Shown here: positions 9,901 to 17,656 of the stretch, piece by piece
Layout of the letters: every line of letters begins with the position of its first letter
Position numbering within the stretch: position 1 is the stretch's first letter
DNA from: Yersinia proxima
Lineage (GTDB): Bacteria > Pseudomonadota > Gammaproteobacteria > Enterobacterales > Enterobacteriaceae
Direction of reading: 5' to 3'
Length of the DNA stretch: 64,000 bases
NCBI RefSeq assembly: GCF_902170785.1
Contig: NZ_CABHYG010000020.1
Coordinates: forward strand, 124,001-188,000
Program-made: the position numbers and the translations under genes
Notes under the pieces: generated by a model
The model's input: the letters and a program-made list of their open reading frames with translations, nothing else
What the model was told of the DNA's origin: nothing
Databases searched by the model: none

Positions 9901-12900
9901 AAACCAATCTGGGTGAATTCGTGTCGGCACAGGCAACACACACAATAACGACGACTGATAGTCAGGGTGAAGCTACTGTAGATCTCGTTAGTGCTAAGGC
10001 CGGTTCTGCCGTGGTTAAAGCCTCGGTTAATGGGATGCAAAGTACATCGTCTGCTAAGGTTGAGTTTATTGCTAACAGCAACAGCGCAACAATCGCCTTA
10101 GCACCAATGACTCAGCGTGATTTCGTTGCTAATGATAAAGACAAGGTGACTTATAGCGTTACCGTCGTTGATGCCAGCAATAATCCAGTGACAGCTGAGA
10201 ATATCACCTGGAAAGATGAGAACGGGCATCCGGTCAGTATTGATAATCCGACGAGTAAGACGGATAGCGCGGGTAAGTCAACGGTCAATATTACTTCCAG
10301 GAAAGCGGGCACCGCAAAAGTTAGCGCAACCCTTGCTAATGGGGCTAAAGCTATTGCACCACCTATTACCTTTAATGCCGATCGCCAAACTGCGAAGATC
10401 GAAAGTGTGGTTGTGACTGGTAGCAAAGTGACCGCACCTGATGGTTCTGGCTCGATCAGTTACGTGACGACAGTTAAAGATGCTAATGGTAACCCGGTTA
10501 GCGGAATGATTCTAAGCTGGGGCAGCAATATCAATAATGTTGCCAACCCGTCAACCACCACCGATGCCAACGGCGTGAGTACACAAACTATCACCGGTAC
10601 ACAGGCGGGCAAGGTTGATCTTTCTGTTCAGTTAACCTCCGGTAATAATGCAGCAACGCCGGTGAAAAATAGTAATGGGGCGGAGTTTGTTGCGGTAACA
10701 CCAGTGATGACAAATGCGGATTTGTTGTTACAACCGAATATGATCATTGCTGATGGTAAGCAAAGCACCACGCTGAAATTTACACTGCGTGATGCCAACC
10801 ACAACCCGGTTTCGGGTCAAGAGAGCAAGATTGAGGTCACTCAGTCAGTCGCCAACCATGTAACCGTTGGCGCTATCACTGAATCAGCAGTAAAAGGCGT
10901 TTATCAAGCCACTATCACTGGAACCAAAGAAGGTGCGGTGGATTTAACTGCCACAGTTAAGGGTAGTAATGTGAGTAAAACACAGAAGCTAACCTTACAA
11001 GCAGATAATAAGACCGCCACGTTGAAGACGGTCACACCGAATATTAAAACTGCCAAAGCTGACGGCAAGGAGAGTATTACTTATACCGCCACCGTGATAG
11101 ATGCGCAGGGTAACGCAAGCCTGGCTAATGTTTCAGTGGGCTGGAGAACCAATCTGGGTGAGTTGGTGGCGATGAGCAAAACCAATGCATCAGGTGAGGC
11201 AACTGTCACCCTGACCAGCAAACAAGCTGGTAACGCTACGGTTACTGCAATCGTCAGCAGCACCAGTCAGATGGATGCGCTACCTGTGACCTTTACCGCC
11301 GGTGGCATTGTGACCGCACAATCATCCGCGAGTGTATCGGCGGCGAATCTGGTGGCTGATGGGACTACCACCACCACACTGACAGTTAAGGTCAATGATG
11401 CGAATGGCAACCCATTAACCGGCCAAAGCGGGAAAATTAAAGTCACAGCGGCTAACTTCCCAGGTCTGACGTTACCAGGTCAATTTACTGAAGTGTCTAA
11501 TGGCGTTTATAGCGCAACCATTAGTGGGACTAAAGCGGGTGAGGGCGAAATTGTCACTACCCTTGATGGTGCTGAATTAGCCAAACAGACGCTGAAAGTG
11601 ATTGCTGATGTGCGCACTGCCAAGATTGCTGAAGTAAAACCGTTGAAGTCCGTATCTGTGGCTGTGGGTGATAAAGTCACTTATCAGGCGGTCATCAAAG
11701 ATGCTCACGATAACCTGCTGGGTGCCGATATCCCGGTGCATTGGTCAGTCAACCGCGACACACTGATGAGTGGCAAGTTTATTAGCCTAACCAACAACTC
11801 TGGCGTGGCAGAAGTTGAAATCAGCCGTGATTTGGCCGGTGATGCTCTGGTTACAGCTGCGGTTGGTAATCACAGTTTGCAGGCCACAGCGGTTAAATTT
11901 ACTAGTGGTGGGGTGGATATCAGTGCTTCCAATATTCAGTTACTGCAAGGCAACATCATTGCCGATAATTTCGATATCGCTTCCATTCAGGTGGATATTC
12001 GTGACAGCAAAGGTAACCCGTTACCTAATCTGGCAAGCCAGATAACCACCTCACCAAAGCATGGCGAAAATGGTCTGGAAATCGAAACCAAAGCTAACTC
12101 GTCGGGCGGCTATTTGGTGACGATTAAAGGCACTAAGGCCGGTAATCATGCCATCACGGTCTCTGTTAATGGCAAACCTTTACCAAAAGTTAATTTGGCG
12201 CTGGTGGGTGATACGACCACGGCTAAATTAGCTAAGGTTAATCCAAACAAAACGACCTTTAAAGCCGATAATATCGATCAGGTGATTTATACCGCCACAG
12301 TAGTTGATGCCAATAATAATCTGTTGGCGGGCTACCCGGTGGCATGGCGTCTGGCGCAGGGCGCAGGTCAGTATGATGGCCTGAGCTATACCAATAACTT
12401 AGGTGTTGCGGAAACCAAATTGAGTGCCAGTAGTTTGGGGCAATATAAGATGGTGGCGCAGGTTCGCACACTGGTTATGGCGGCGGCAGATGTAAGTACG
12501 GTTGCGGGTGATGTCGATCCAAGCCAATCTGATTTTGTATTAGATGTGGCGAAAATTGATGCCAGCGGCAACACGAAAGCGAAATTAACCGCCACGCTGA
12601 AAGACAAATTTGGCAACTTACTGCAAGGCCAGAAAGTTAATGTTAAAGATAGCAATAGTCTGAAAGGCATAAAATTCAGCGCTAACCCAATGACGGATAA
12701 TAAGGATGGAACTTACAGTACTGTAGTCACCTCAACCGCCAAGGGGGATACCAAATTTATTGCCAGCATCAACGGCATAGATTTGACTCAGCAACCACAA
12801 CTGCTGGTGGGGAATATTATTCCGCAGTTGGGCTTTGCTAACAGCAAAGATGCAATAACTTATAGTAGTAAAGCTCGTAAAGCACAGGTGTTAACAGGTT

Positions 12901-14435
12901 TACCTGCCGGAGTTACAGCCCACTGGAGCAGCGATAATTCAGATGTGGCGGATGTTGATGCTACCAGCGGTGAAATTAAGGTATTGAAAGCCGGTGTAGT
13001 GAATATTTCAGCGGTAACACTGGCGAATGCAACCTACGCTATGGGGACAGCCAGCTATCAGTTAACGGTGGATAAAGCGGATCCGCAAATTAACTTCCCT
13101 GTGACTAAACGGGATTATAAATGGATGGATTCCGTGTCTCCTCAGAACTTTGTATTGTCAAATGCTGATGTCACTCCGAGTGAGTTAAAAACGTTCTGGC
13201 AAAGTGACGATAACCGCATCGCCACGGTTGATACCCAGGGAAGAGTGGCTTTAGTTAAGCCCGGTACGACCAAAATAAAAGTTATTTCTGAAGAGAATGA
13301 GCGCTTCAAACGTAGTGAAGCCAGCTATGACTTGAGTGTGGCTAAATATAAGCAGCCAATTAGCTTTGCTAACAGTGTGCTAACTAATAAAGATTCAGAC
13401 TCCGCTATCGTGCAACAGCCTAATGAGAATTTATCGGCGCATACTCACTTGCAAAAGCAGTGGTCATCAGACAATAACTATATTGTTAATATAGCGAAAG
13501 ATGGGAGCGCCGCAGCATTCACTGGTCCAGGCAAGGCGCGTATTACGCTGAAAGTGGTGGGTAATGATTGGTATGAAGAGCAAAGCGGCTCATACGAGCA
13601 GGAGGTTTATGCTAAGCCAAAAGCTACTATTACTGAGACGATAGCAAGGAGTAATAGTGCTGATAAAGTTAATGAAATAGTGTGGTCACCAGTCTTTACC
13701 GATGATGATTTGAAGGTAAAACTACGCAGTGAATACTCAGGATATAAACAAGCCACCACTGCCACAGTTAGTTTACTTGATAGCAATGGCAATATAGTGC
13801 TTGCTAATGAAACGGTTTATCTACGATATGATCGTGGGATAGAGACGGTTACATTTAAGCCAAAACCAGAGTGGGTAGGTAAAAACCTGAAAATCAAAGT
13901 GCTTGCTAGGAATATCAAAGGTCAGGAAAGCGAGACCTTCGGGGCAAATGAAATCAGGGTAGAAAATAACTTTAAACCACATGAGGTTTGGAGGAGTGCA
14001 GTTCTTGATAAAAGAACTGCACAGTATGATGGGTATGGCAAACGGATTACAGGAGGATGCCCAATAATTAATAAAGGCCATTATTTAGAGCTTGGTTGGA
14101 AAATTAATTTTAGCTTTGATGGTGAGTTACTGCATCCCATGAAGATATCTGAGTTGAATCTTTATGAATGGGGGCCTAGTGGGGATGATAAAAAAGGTTT
14201 ACCTCTTCCAATTACTGGGTTTTTTAAGAATTTTGAACATGGAACATCGACTAGATTTGTTAATAAATGCCTTGCTGGTGAGAAGGGCGAGGTTACTATA
14301 AATACATTTATTGAATATGGTGGTAATCAATATGAATATGAAGGGAAAACGACACTAAAATGGAACGCTTCTGGATTTAGTGTCCACTTAACAACAGATA
14401 TGTTGACGATTGCAGATAGAGATCAGAGGCCTTAA
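6927..14435 (+). CDS. Giant intimin/invasin-family inverse autotransporter adhesin
   Basis: A 2502-residue surface protein. In order: an N-terminal export segment (hydrophobic core IVLQVLLSTLPLYSVSF), a LysM-like peptidoglycan-binding unit (~60-112, with TLESVAASYGLSIDELWALN), the inverse-autotransporter beta-barrel (~165-400, LFIPLDDQ, FGFRRID, VSDWMFGYNIFLDQQ), about 14 Big_1-like Ig repeats of ~100 residues (~515-1957, recurring DANGNPV motifs), three Big_2-like units (~1970-2230, recurring WxSDN motifs), and a C-terminal tip of ~150 residues with the only two cysteines noticed in the protein (~2377 and ~2447). The barrel anchors in the outer membrane and the Ig stalk projects the tip. The frame is intact. 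It is an insertion relative to the E. coli ampE-aroP junction. The likely role is adhesion, invasion or biofilm; the receptor is unknown. Confidence 0.9.
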   Translation: MATIFKGIGRYLGNDFPKKAIAYAQIVLQVLLSTLPLYSVSFSTQANSDIPKKTVLFKQLHTLTPTETLESVAASYGLSIDELWALNINLYNNRSAFDAVKYGAVVYVPNQEEEQRATQQASLVASHLSQVGNSLSSENRVDAFSRLAKGMLLSSTAKTVEEWLGHIGQAQVKLQTDDKNDFSGSEIDLFIPLDDQPEKLAFSQFGFRRIDQRNIMNIGLGQRHYVSDWMFGYNIFLDQQISGNAHRRVGFGGELARDYVKLSANSYHRLGGWKHSAKVEDYDERAANGYDIRTEAYLPFYPQLGGKLMYEKYFGDEVALFGINERQKNPSALTAGVSYTPIPLVSLGLDHTIGNGGKNKTGFNFGVNYEINTPWQKQIDPAAVQATRTLAGSRMDLVDRNNNIVLEYRKQQVVTLNLPDNISGKETQILPINYTFNARHGLDRIEWDAADVILAGGQVSDLGNLAYHVALPPYIDGAANAYVLSGRAVDKKGNYSTSSSTNIYVTGVNINIINSVSSLTPATLPANATSRSTLRLALKTDAGKPVSGAARNITFAVRNVTGNIPKIRRSAPSPVPVPVPVPEVAISDVQEIQTGVYEASLTSSSTVGSFAVTPTVRGIQLNPIILTQIADKTTATIPGSSSITLSTPTITANATDKTKLEVLVTDALGHPVAGVEVKWASDLNSPGLESVTSITNAQGIAENAFSSTVTGTANVTVQVGTAAPVSAGAIEIKPDNNTMAVKPSDFTVTTTSSQVVANGKDTTIYKLKVTDKQGNVVPGAAVEWSSNIGSFVQGNTTTITDANGETSIEFVSTKAETANVTATVGGKPYNAGKVVFIADRQSGKITLLPVRKNSAAANGTDSITLIAKIIDANGNPIKNEEIMWGAGNHKVTFSPATGKTQTNDLGESQITLTSTDVGNITINAQAVKGGLALNQVTEKLSFTADTVTAKITNWLAPTDTKQVADGLALVTYKVVVKDSNNHPVANSQVRWETNLGEFVSAQATHTITTTDSQGEATVDLVSAKAGSAVVKASVNGMQSTSSAKVEFIANSNSATIALAPMTQRDFVANDKDKVTYSVTVVDASNNPVTAENITWKDENGHPVSIDNPTSKTDSAGKSTVNITSRKAGTAKVSATLANGAKAIAPPITFNADRQTAKIESVVVTGSKVTAPDGSGSISYVTTVKDANGNPVSGMILSWGSNINNVANPSTTTDANGVSTQTITGTQAGKVDLSVQLTSGNNAATPVKNSNGAEFVAVTPVMTNADLLLQPNMIIADGKQSTTLKFTLRDANHNPVSGQESKIEVTQSVANHVTVGAITESAVKGVYQATITGTKEGAVDLTATVKGSNVSKTQKLTLQADNKTATLKTVTPNIKTAKADGKESITYTATVIDAQGNASLANVSVGWRTNLGELVAMSKTNASGEATVTLTSKQAGNATVTAIVSSTSQMDALPVTFTAGGIVTAQSSASVSAANLVADGTTTTTLTVKVNDANGNPLTGQSGKIKVTAANFPGLTLPGQFTEVSNGVYSATISGTKAGEGEIVTTLDGAELAKQTLKVIADVRTAKIAEVKPLKSVSVAVGDKVTYQAVIKDAHDNLLGADIPVHWSVNRDTLMSGKFISLTNNSGVAEVEISRDLAGDALVTAAVGNHSLQATAVKFTSGGVDISASNIQLLQGNIIADNFDIASIQVDIRDSKGNPLPNLASQITTSPKHGENGLEIETKANSSGGYLVTIKGTKAGNHAITVSVNGKPLPKVNLALVGDTTTAKLAKVNPNKTTFKADNIDQVIYTATVVDANNNLLAGYPVAWRLAQGAGQYDGLSYTNNLGVAETKLSASSLGQYKMVAQVRTLVMAAADVSTVAGDVDPSQSDFVLDVAKIDASGNTKAKLTATLKDKFGNLLQGQKVNVKDSNSLKGIKFSANPMTDNKDGTYSTVVTSTAKGDTKFIASINGIDLTQQPQLLVGNIIPQLGFANSKDAITYSSKARKAQVLTGLPAGVTAHWSSDNSDVADVDATSGEIKVLKAGVVNISAVTLANATYAMGTASYQLTVDKADPQINFPVTKRDYKWMDSVSPQNFVLSNADVTPSELKTFWQSDDNRIATVDTQGRVALVKPGTTKIKVISEENERFKRSEASYDLSVAKYKQPISFANSVLTNKDSDSAIVQQPNENLSAHTHLQKQWSSDNNYIVNIAKDGSAAAFTGPGKARITLKVVGNDWYEEQSGSYEQEVYAKPKATITETIARSNSADKVNEIVWSPVFTDDDLKVKLRSEYSGYKQATTATVSLLDSNGNIVLANETVYLRYDRGIETVTFKPKPEWVGKNLKIKVLARNIKGQESETFGANEIRVENNFKPHEVWRSAVLDKRTAQYDGYGKRITGGCPIINKGHYLELGWKINFSFDGELLHPMKISELNLYEWGPSGDDKKGLPLPITGFFKNFEHGTSTRFVNKCLAGEKGEVTINTFIEYGGNQYEYEGKTTLKWNASGFSVHLTTDMLTIADRDQRP

Positions 14436-14477
14436 TAGTTTTTTGATATTGACTTGAGATAATGGGTAAATATAAAG

Positions 14478-14512
14478 CAGGGCTGTAGTGAAAACTACCG
14501 CCCTGTTTTTTT
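14478..14512 (+). terminator. Rho-independent terminator of the invasin-like gene
   Basis: Two-part stem CAGGGC (14478-14483) and GTAGT (14485-14489), GAAA tetraloop, complementary ACTAC and GCCCTG (14494-14505), then an 8-nt T run. It may also shield the convergent aroP. Confidence 0.9.
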
Positions 14513-14531
14513 ATGAATTCAATAAGTTTAA

Positions 14532-15887
14532 TTAACGCTTATTTCTCTGTTTAACCCCATAACCCACCGCCAGCACCAATACCCATACCGGAATCAGTAA
14601 TACCGAAATCTGAATACCCGGTGTCAGATACATAATCACCAAAATACCGCTCAAGAATAGTAAACATAAATAGTTACTAAACGGATACCAGAAGGCTTTA
14701 AATTGCGGGATAACGCCCTGACGGTTTTTCGCCGCACGGAATTTAAGGTGTGCCAGGCTAATCATCGCCCAGTTGATCACCAGTGCGGATACCACTAATG
14801 CCATCAGCAATTCAAAAGCGCGGCCCGGAATCAGATAGTTAATCAGCACGCAGAAAGCGGTGGCGAATGCGGAAACTGCAATGGCAATCACCGGAACTCC
14901 GCGACCATCGACTTTCAACAGCATTTTCGGGCCATTACCTTGCTTGGCTAAACCGAACAGCATACGGCTGTTACAGTACACACAACTGTTGTAGACCGAT
15001 AATGCTGCGGTCAATACCACGACGTTTAACACTGTTGCCACTACATTACTGTTCAATGCATGGAAGATCAGCACAAACGGGCTGCCGCCTTCCACTACTT
15101 TGCCCCACGGGTAAAGTGACAACAGAATTGCCAGAGAACCGATATAGAACAAAAGGATACGATAGATAACCTGATTAGTCGCTTTCGGGATACTTTTGGC
15201 TGGGTCTTCTGCTTCTGCTGCGGTGATGCCGACTAACTCAAGCCCACCAAAGGAGAACATAATTACCGCCATTGCCATCACTAACCCCATGATGCCATTG
15301 GGGAAGAAGCCGCCCTGCGCCCATAAGTTGGTGACAGTAGCTTCCGGGCCACCCTGGCCGCTCAGCAATAACCAGCCGCCGAATAGAATCATCGCGATGA
15401 TAGCGACCACTTTAATGATGGCAAACCAGAACTCCATCTCGCCATATACTTTCACGTTAGCCAGATTGATGGCATTAATCGCGAGGAAGAATACTGCGGC
15501 AGAGACCCATGTTGGGATCTCCGGCCACCAATATTGCACATAAATACCGACGGCGGTGAGTTCCGCCATGGCGACTAACACGTACAGCACCCAGTAGTTC
15601 CAGCCGGAAGCAAAACCAGCAAAATTGCCCCAGTATTTATAAGCAAAGTGACTAAACGAACCTGCCACCGGCTCCTCAACCACCATTTCCCCTAACTGGC
15701 GCATAATCAGAAACGCGATAAAACCGCCAATCGCGTACCCCAGTAACACTGAAGGCCCCGCCATTTGAATGGTCTGCGCGATACCGAGAAATAGCCCGGT
15801 ACCAATAGCACCACCTAAGGCAATAAGCTGAATGTGGCGGTTTTTAAGCCCCCGCTTTAGCTCCGCACCTTCCTGTTGAATACTCAT
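14532..15887 (-). CDS. aroP: Aromatic amino acid permease AroP
   Basis: A proton-driven importer of phenylalanine, tyrosine and tryptophan in the APC superfamily (AAT family), with 12 predicted membrane helices in 451 residues. Diagnostic segments: KRGLKNRHIQLIALGGAIGTG at the start, EMVVEEPVAGSFSHFAYKYW, SFGGLELVGITAAEAEDP and NSCVYCNSRMLFGLA. The chosen ATG (15887) has AGAGGA upstream and matches the E. coli N-terminus; an in-frame ATG 8 codons earlier is less likely. It is divergent from pdhR across a long intergenic region. Confidence 0.94.
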   Translation of the reverse strand: MSIQQEGAELKRGLKNRHIQLIALGGAIGTGLFLGIAQTIQMAGPSVLLGYAIGGFIAFLIMRQLGEMVVEEPVAGSFSHFAYKYWGNFAGFASGWNYWVLYVLVAMAELTAVGIYVQYWWPEIPTWVSAAVFFLAINAINLANVKVYGEMEFWFAIIKVVAIIAMILFGGWLLLSGQGGPEATVTNLWAQGGFFPNGIMGLVMAMAVIMFSFGGLELVGITAAEAEDPAKSIPKATNQVIYRILLFYIGSLAILLSLYPWGKVVEGGSPFVLIFHALNSNVVATVLNVVVLTAALSVYNSCVYCNSRMLFGLAKQGNGPKMLLKVDGRGVPVIAIAVSAFATAFCVLINYLIPGRAFELLMALVVSALVINWAMISLAHLKFRAAKNRQGVIPQFKAFWYPFSNYLCLLFLSGILVIMYLTPGIQISVLLIPVWVLVLAVGYGVKQRNKR

Positions 15888-15967
15888 TATTGCATCCTCT
15901 GTCGTTGTCACTATTCACCGGCAAAATGGTTGCCGCGTGCTATGCGTAAGATTTTGATTACATTATT

Positions 15968-15985
15968 TGTATTATTTTGTTTACG
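15968..15985. promoter_or_regulatory. Candidate TyrR box upstream of aroP
   Basis: TGTATTATTTTGTTTACG fits TGTAAA-N6-TTTACA with three mismatches and keeps the invariant G-N14-C spacing. It lies ~80 bp upstream of the aroP start. TyrR repression of aroP is established in E. coli; the site here is inferred from the pattern only. Confidence 0.45.
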
Positions 15986-16363
15986 GGTGCTTTTTTCAGA
16001 ATTTACTCTACTGGCTACCCTTTAAAAGAGAATAGTGGTAGGTGAAAATTATTGCATCTGCTTTTTATTCTATTCGATGAATTTTTCAGCAAAATGCCAA
16101 TAAAAATGTTGGTGGATGATCAAGCTGTTGTTTGCAGGAAAAGCAGGAATCGACCTTTTTTGCGCAAAAAGTCATCAGTTGGCCATTTTTATAATGGTCA
16201 TACCAGTTATTAGAAAAAGGAAAGAGAAAATACAGACATTTCTTGAATATGATTGAATTTAAATTCATATAAATAGGATTTAAATTCATAAATAAAATAA
16301 CTATAACGCTTCAGCTTGCCTAAATATCCGTTTCATAAAAGTTAAAACTCTCAGGTGGCAGGT

Positions 16364-16378
16364 AATGGTATTACCAAC
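16364..16378. promoter_or_regulatory. Second, upstream PdhR-like operator
   Basis: The sequence at 16364-16378 shares the 11-bp core TGGTATTACCA with the perfect operator at 16504-16520, but its outer bases are imperfect. The two centres are 141 bp apart. It could be an auxiliary site or serve the divergent aroP side. Confidence 0.55.
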
Positions 16379-16503
16379 GCTACGTTATCACTTTGCATCG
16401 CGCTGTCAGTAAAATTGTTAAAATGTGCTGGGTTTCATGATTTCGGTCAAGGTCCGTATGGACAGGTAGTGAATACTTTGTTACTTTATCGTCACGTTTT
16501 TGA

Positions 16504-16520
16504 AATTGGTATTACCAATT
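16504..16520. promoter_or_regulatory. pdhR operator: PdhR operator of the pdhR-aceEF operon
   Basis: AATTGGTATTACCAATT is a perfect 17-bp palindrome and matches the known PdhR box (ATTGGT-N3-ACCAAT). It lies 51 bp before the pdhR start, the place expected for autoregulation relieved by pyruvate. Confidence 0.9.
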
Positions 16521-16571
16521 GACTCCGCACCACTCGCAGAGACGATTCACTCAATACGGCTTACAGAAAAT

Positions 16572-17336
16572 ATGGCCTACAACAAAATACGTCAGCCCAA
16601 ATTATCAGATGTTATCGAGCAGCAGCTTGAATATCTGATTTTGGAAGGGACGCTACGCCCAGGTGAGAAATTACTGCCTGAGCGCGAGTTGGCGAAGCAA
16701 TTTGATGTTTCCCGACCTTCTCTGCGAGAAGCAATCCAGCGCCTGGAAGCCAAGGGGTTGTTGTTGCGCCGTCAGGGAGGTGGCACTTTCGTGCAAACCA
16801 ATCTGTGGCAAAGTTTTAGCGATCCGCTGGCTGAACTGCTGGCCGACCATCCAGAATCACAATTCGACTTGTTAGAAACCCGTCATGCCCTCGAAGGTGT
16901 TGCTGCCTATTATGCTGCACTGCGTGGTACTGATGAAGATCTGCAACGCATTCGTGAATGCCATACTGTTATTCAGCAAGCACAAGACAGCGGCGATTTG
17001 GATGCCGAAGCTGATGCTGTTATGCAGTATCAAGTGGCGGTTACCGAGGCGGCACATAATGTGGTGTTACTGCATTTACTGCGCTGCATGGGGCCGATGC
17101 TGGAGCAAAACGTTAAACAAAACTTTGAATTGCTTTACTCGCGCCGCGAAATGCTGGCAACGGTAAGCAGTCACCGCGCCAGGATTTTTGAGGCGATTGT
17201 GGCACGCGAGCCAGAAAAAGCCCGCGAAGCCTCACACCGCCACTTGGCGTTTATTGAGGAAATCCTGTTGGATCTCAGTCGGGAGCACAGTCGCCGTGAG
17301 CGATCTTTGCGTCGGCTCCAACAGCGCAAGGATTAG
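16572..17336 (+). CDS. pdhR: Pyruvate-responsive repressor PdhR
   Basis: A 254-residue GntR/FadR-family repressor of the pyruvate dehydrogenase operon; pyruvate releases it from DNA. The N-terminal winged helix (residues ~8-75) has [24 protein letters not shown] and a GGGTFV wing; the C-terminal FCD effector domain has the histidine-rich [10 protein letters not shown] and [10 protein letters not shown] segments. The ATG at 16572 gives [18 protein letters not shown], as in E. coli PdhR and of identical length; the frame is open 24 codons further upstream but that would start inside the operator. It is first gene of the operon before aceE. Confidence 0.96.
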   Translation: MAYNKIRQPKLSDVIEQQLEYLILEGTLRPGEKLLPERELAKQFDVSRPSLREAIQRLEAKGLLLRRQGGGTFVQTNLWQSFSDPLAELLADHPESQFDLLETRHALEGVAAYYAALRGTDEDLQRIRECHTVIQQAQDSGDLDAEADAVMQYQVAVTEAAHNVVLLHLLRCMGPMLEQNVKQNFELLYSRREMLATVSSHRARIFEAIVAREPEKAREASHRHLAFIEEILLDLSREHSRRERSLRRLQQRKD

Positions 17337-17656
17337 AAACGATTCATTTAGGTTGCGCCTTAGCAAGACCTCAATAACTCGTTTATACCCTTCTTACTTG
17401 AAGCTACAGGGTTGTTAGCTACGTGAACTCACCTGAATCACTGACTTGAGTCAGCTCATCGGGGTTCATTCTCTGACCGCCGTGCTGTAACTCCAATTTC
17501 TTTGGGTAGTAGTTCTCATTTGAGAATGATTAGCGGCAACTAAACTGATGGGCCTATCTTCCGGTGTTTTCACCAGGGCACGTGCTTTAGCCTGGGGTTA
17601 AAGCACAGGAAGATAGGCTCCAAATAAACCATTAGAAACAGATAAGGAATACCACC
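17337..17656. other. pdhR-aceE intergenic region with an ERIC element
   Basis: 320 bp without a gene. It holds the ERIC element listed separately, and a palindromic stretch with GGGCCTATCTTCC near 17550 and its near-complement GGAAGATAGGC at 17609. The aceE ribosome-binding site AAGGAA lies just before the ATG at 17657. The hairpin between ~17551 and 17619 may act in aceE mRNA processing. Confidence 0.5.
17386..17508 (+). repeat. ERIC element (copy 1)
   Basis: A ~123-bp imperfect palindrome with ends TACCC / GGGTA, the core with the ERIC-typical sequence around AATCACTGACTTGAGTCAGC and CTCATCGGG. It is inside the pdhR-aceE transcript, so it would fold in the mRNA. ERIC elements are well known in Yersinia. 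Confidence 0.8.

Larger units (their letters stand above)
15888..16571. promoter_or_regulatory. aroP-pdhR divergent intergenic region
   Basis: 684 bp with no convincing gene. It contains the candidate TyrR box, a direct repeat of ATTTAAATTCATA (around 16256 and 16279), and two PdhR-type sites near pdhR. A 67-codon minus-strand frame within it has no recognisable product or ribosome-binding site. Promoters of both divergent genes must lie here. Confidence 0.6.

Noticed and set aside
16086-16289. 67-codon minus-strand frame in the aroP-pdhR gap
   Set aside because: No ribosome-binding site, no recognisable domain, and AT-rich low-complexity start; treated as regulatory DNA.
16500-16571. Extended N-terminus of PdhR
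   Set aside because: It would start inside the PdhR operator; the ATG at 16572 gives exactly the E. coli length.
17386-17508. Possible insertion-sequence end or small transposon
   Set aside because: The palindrome recurs several times without any transposase and matches the ERIC core, so it is listed as an ERIC element.
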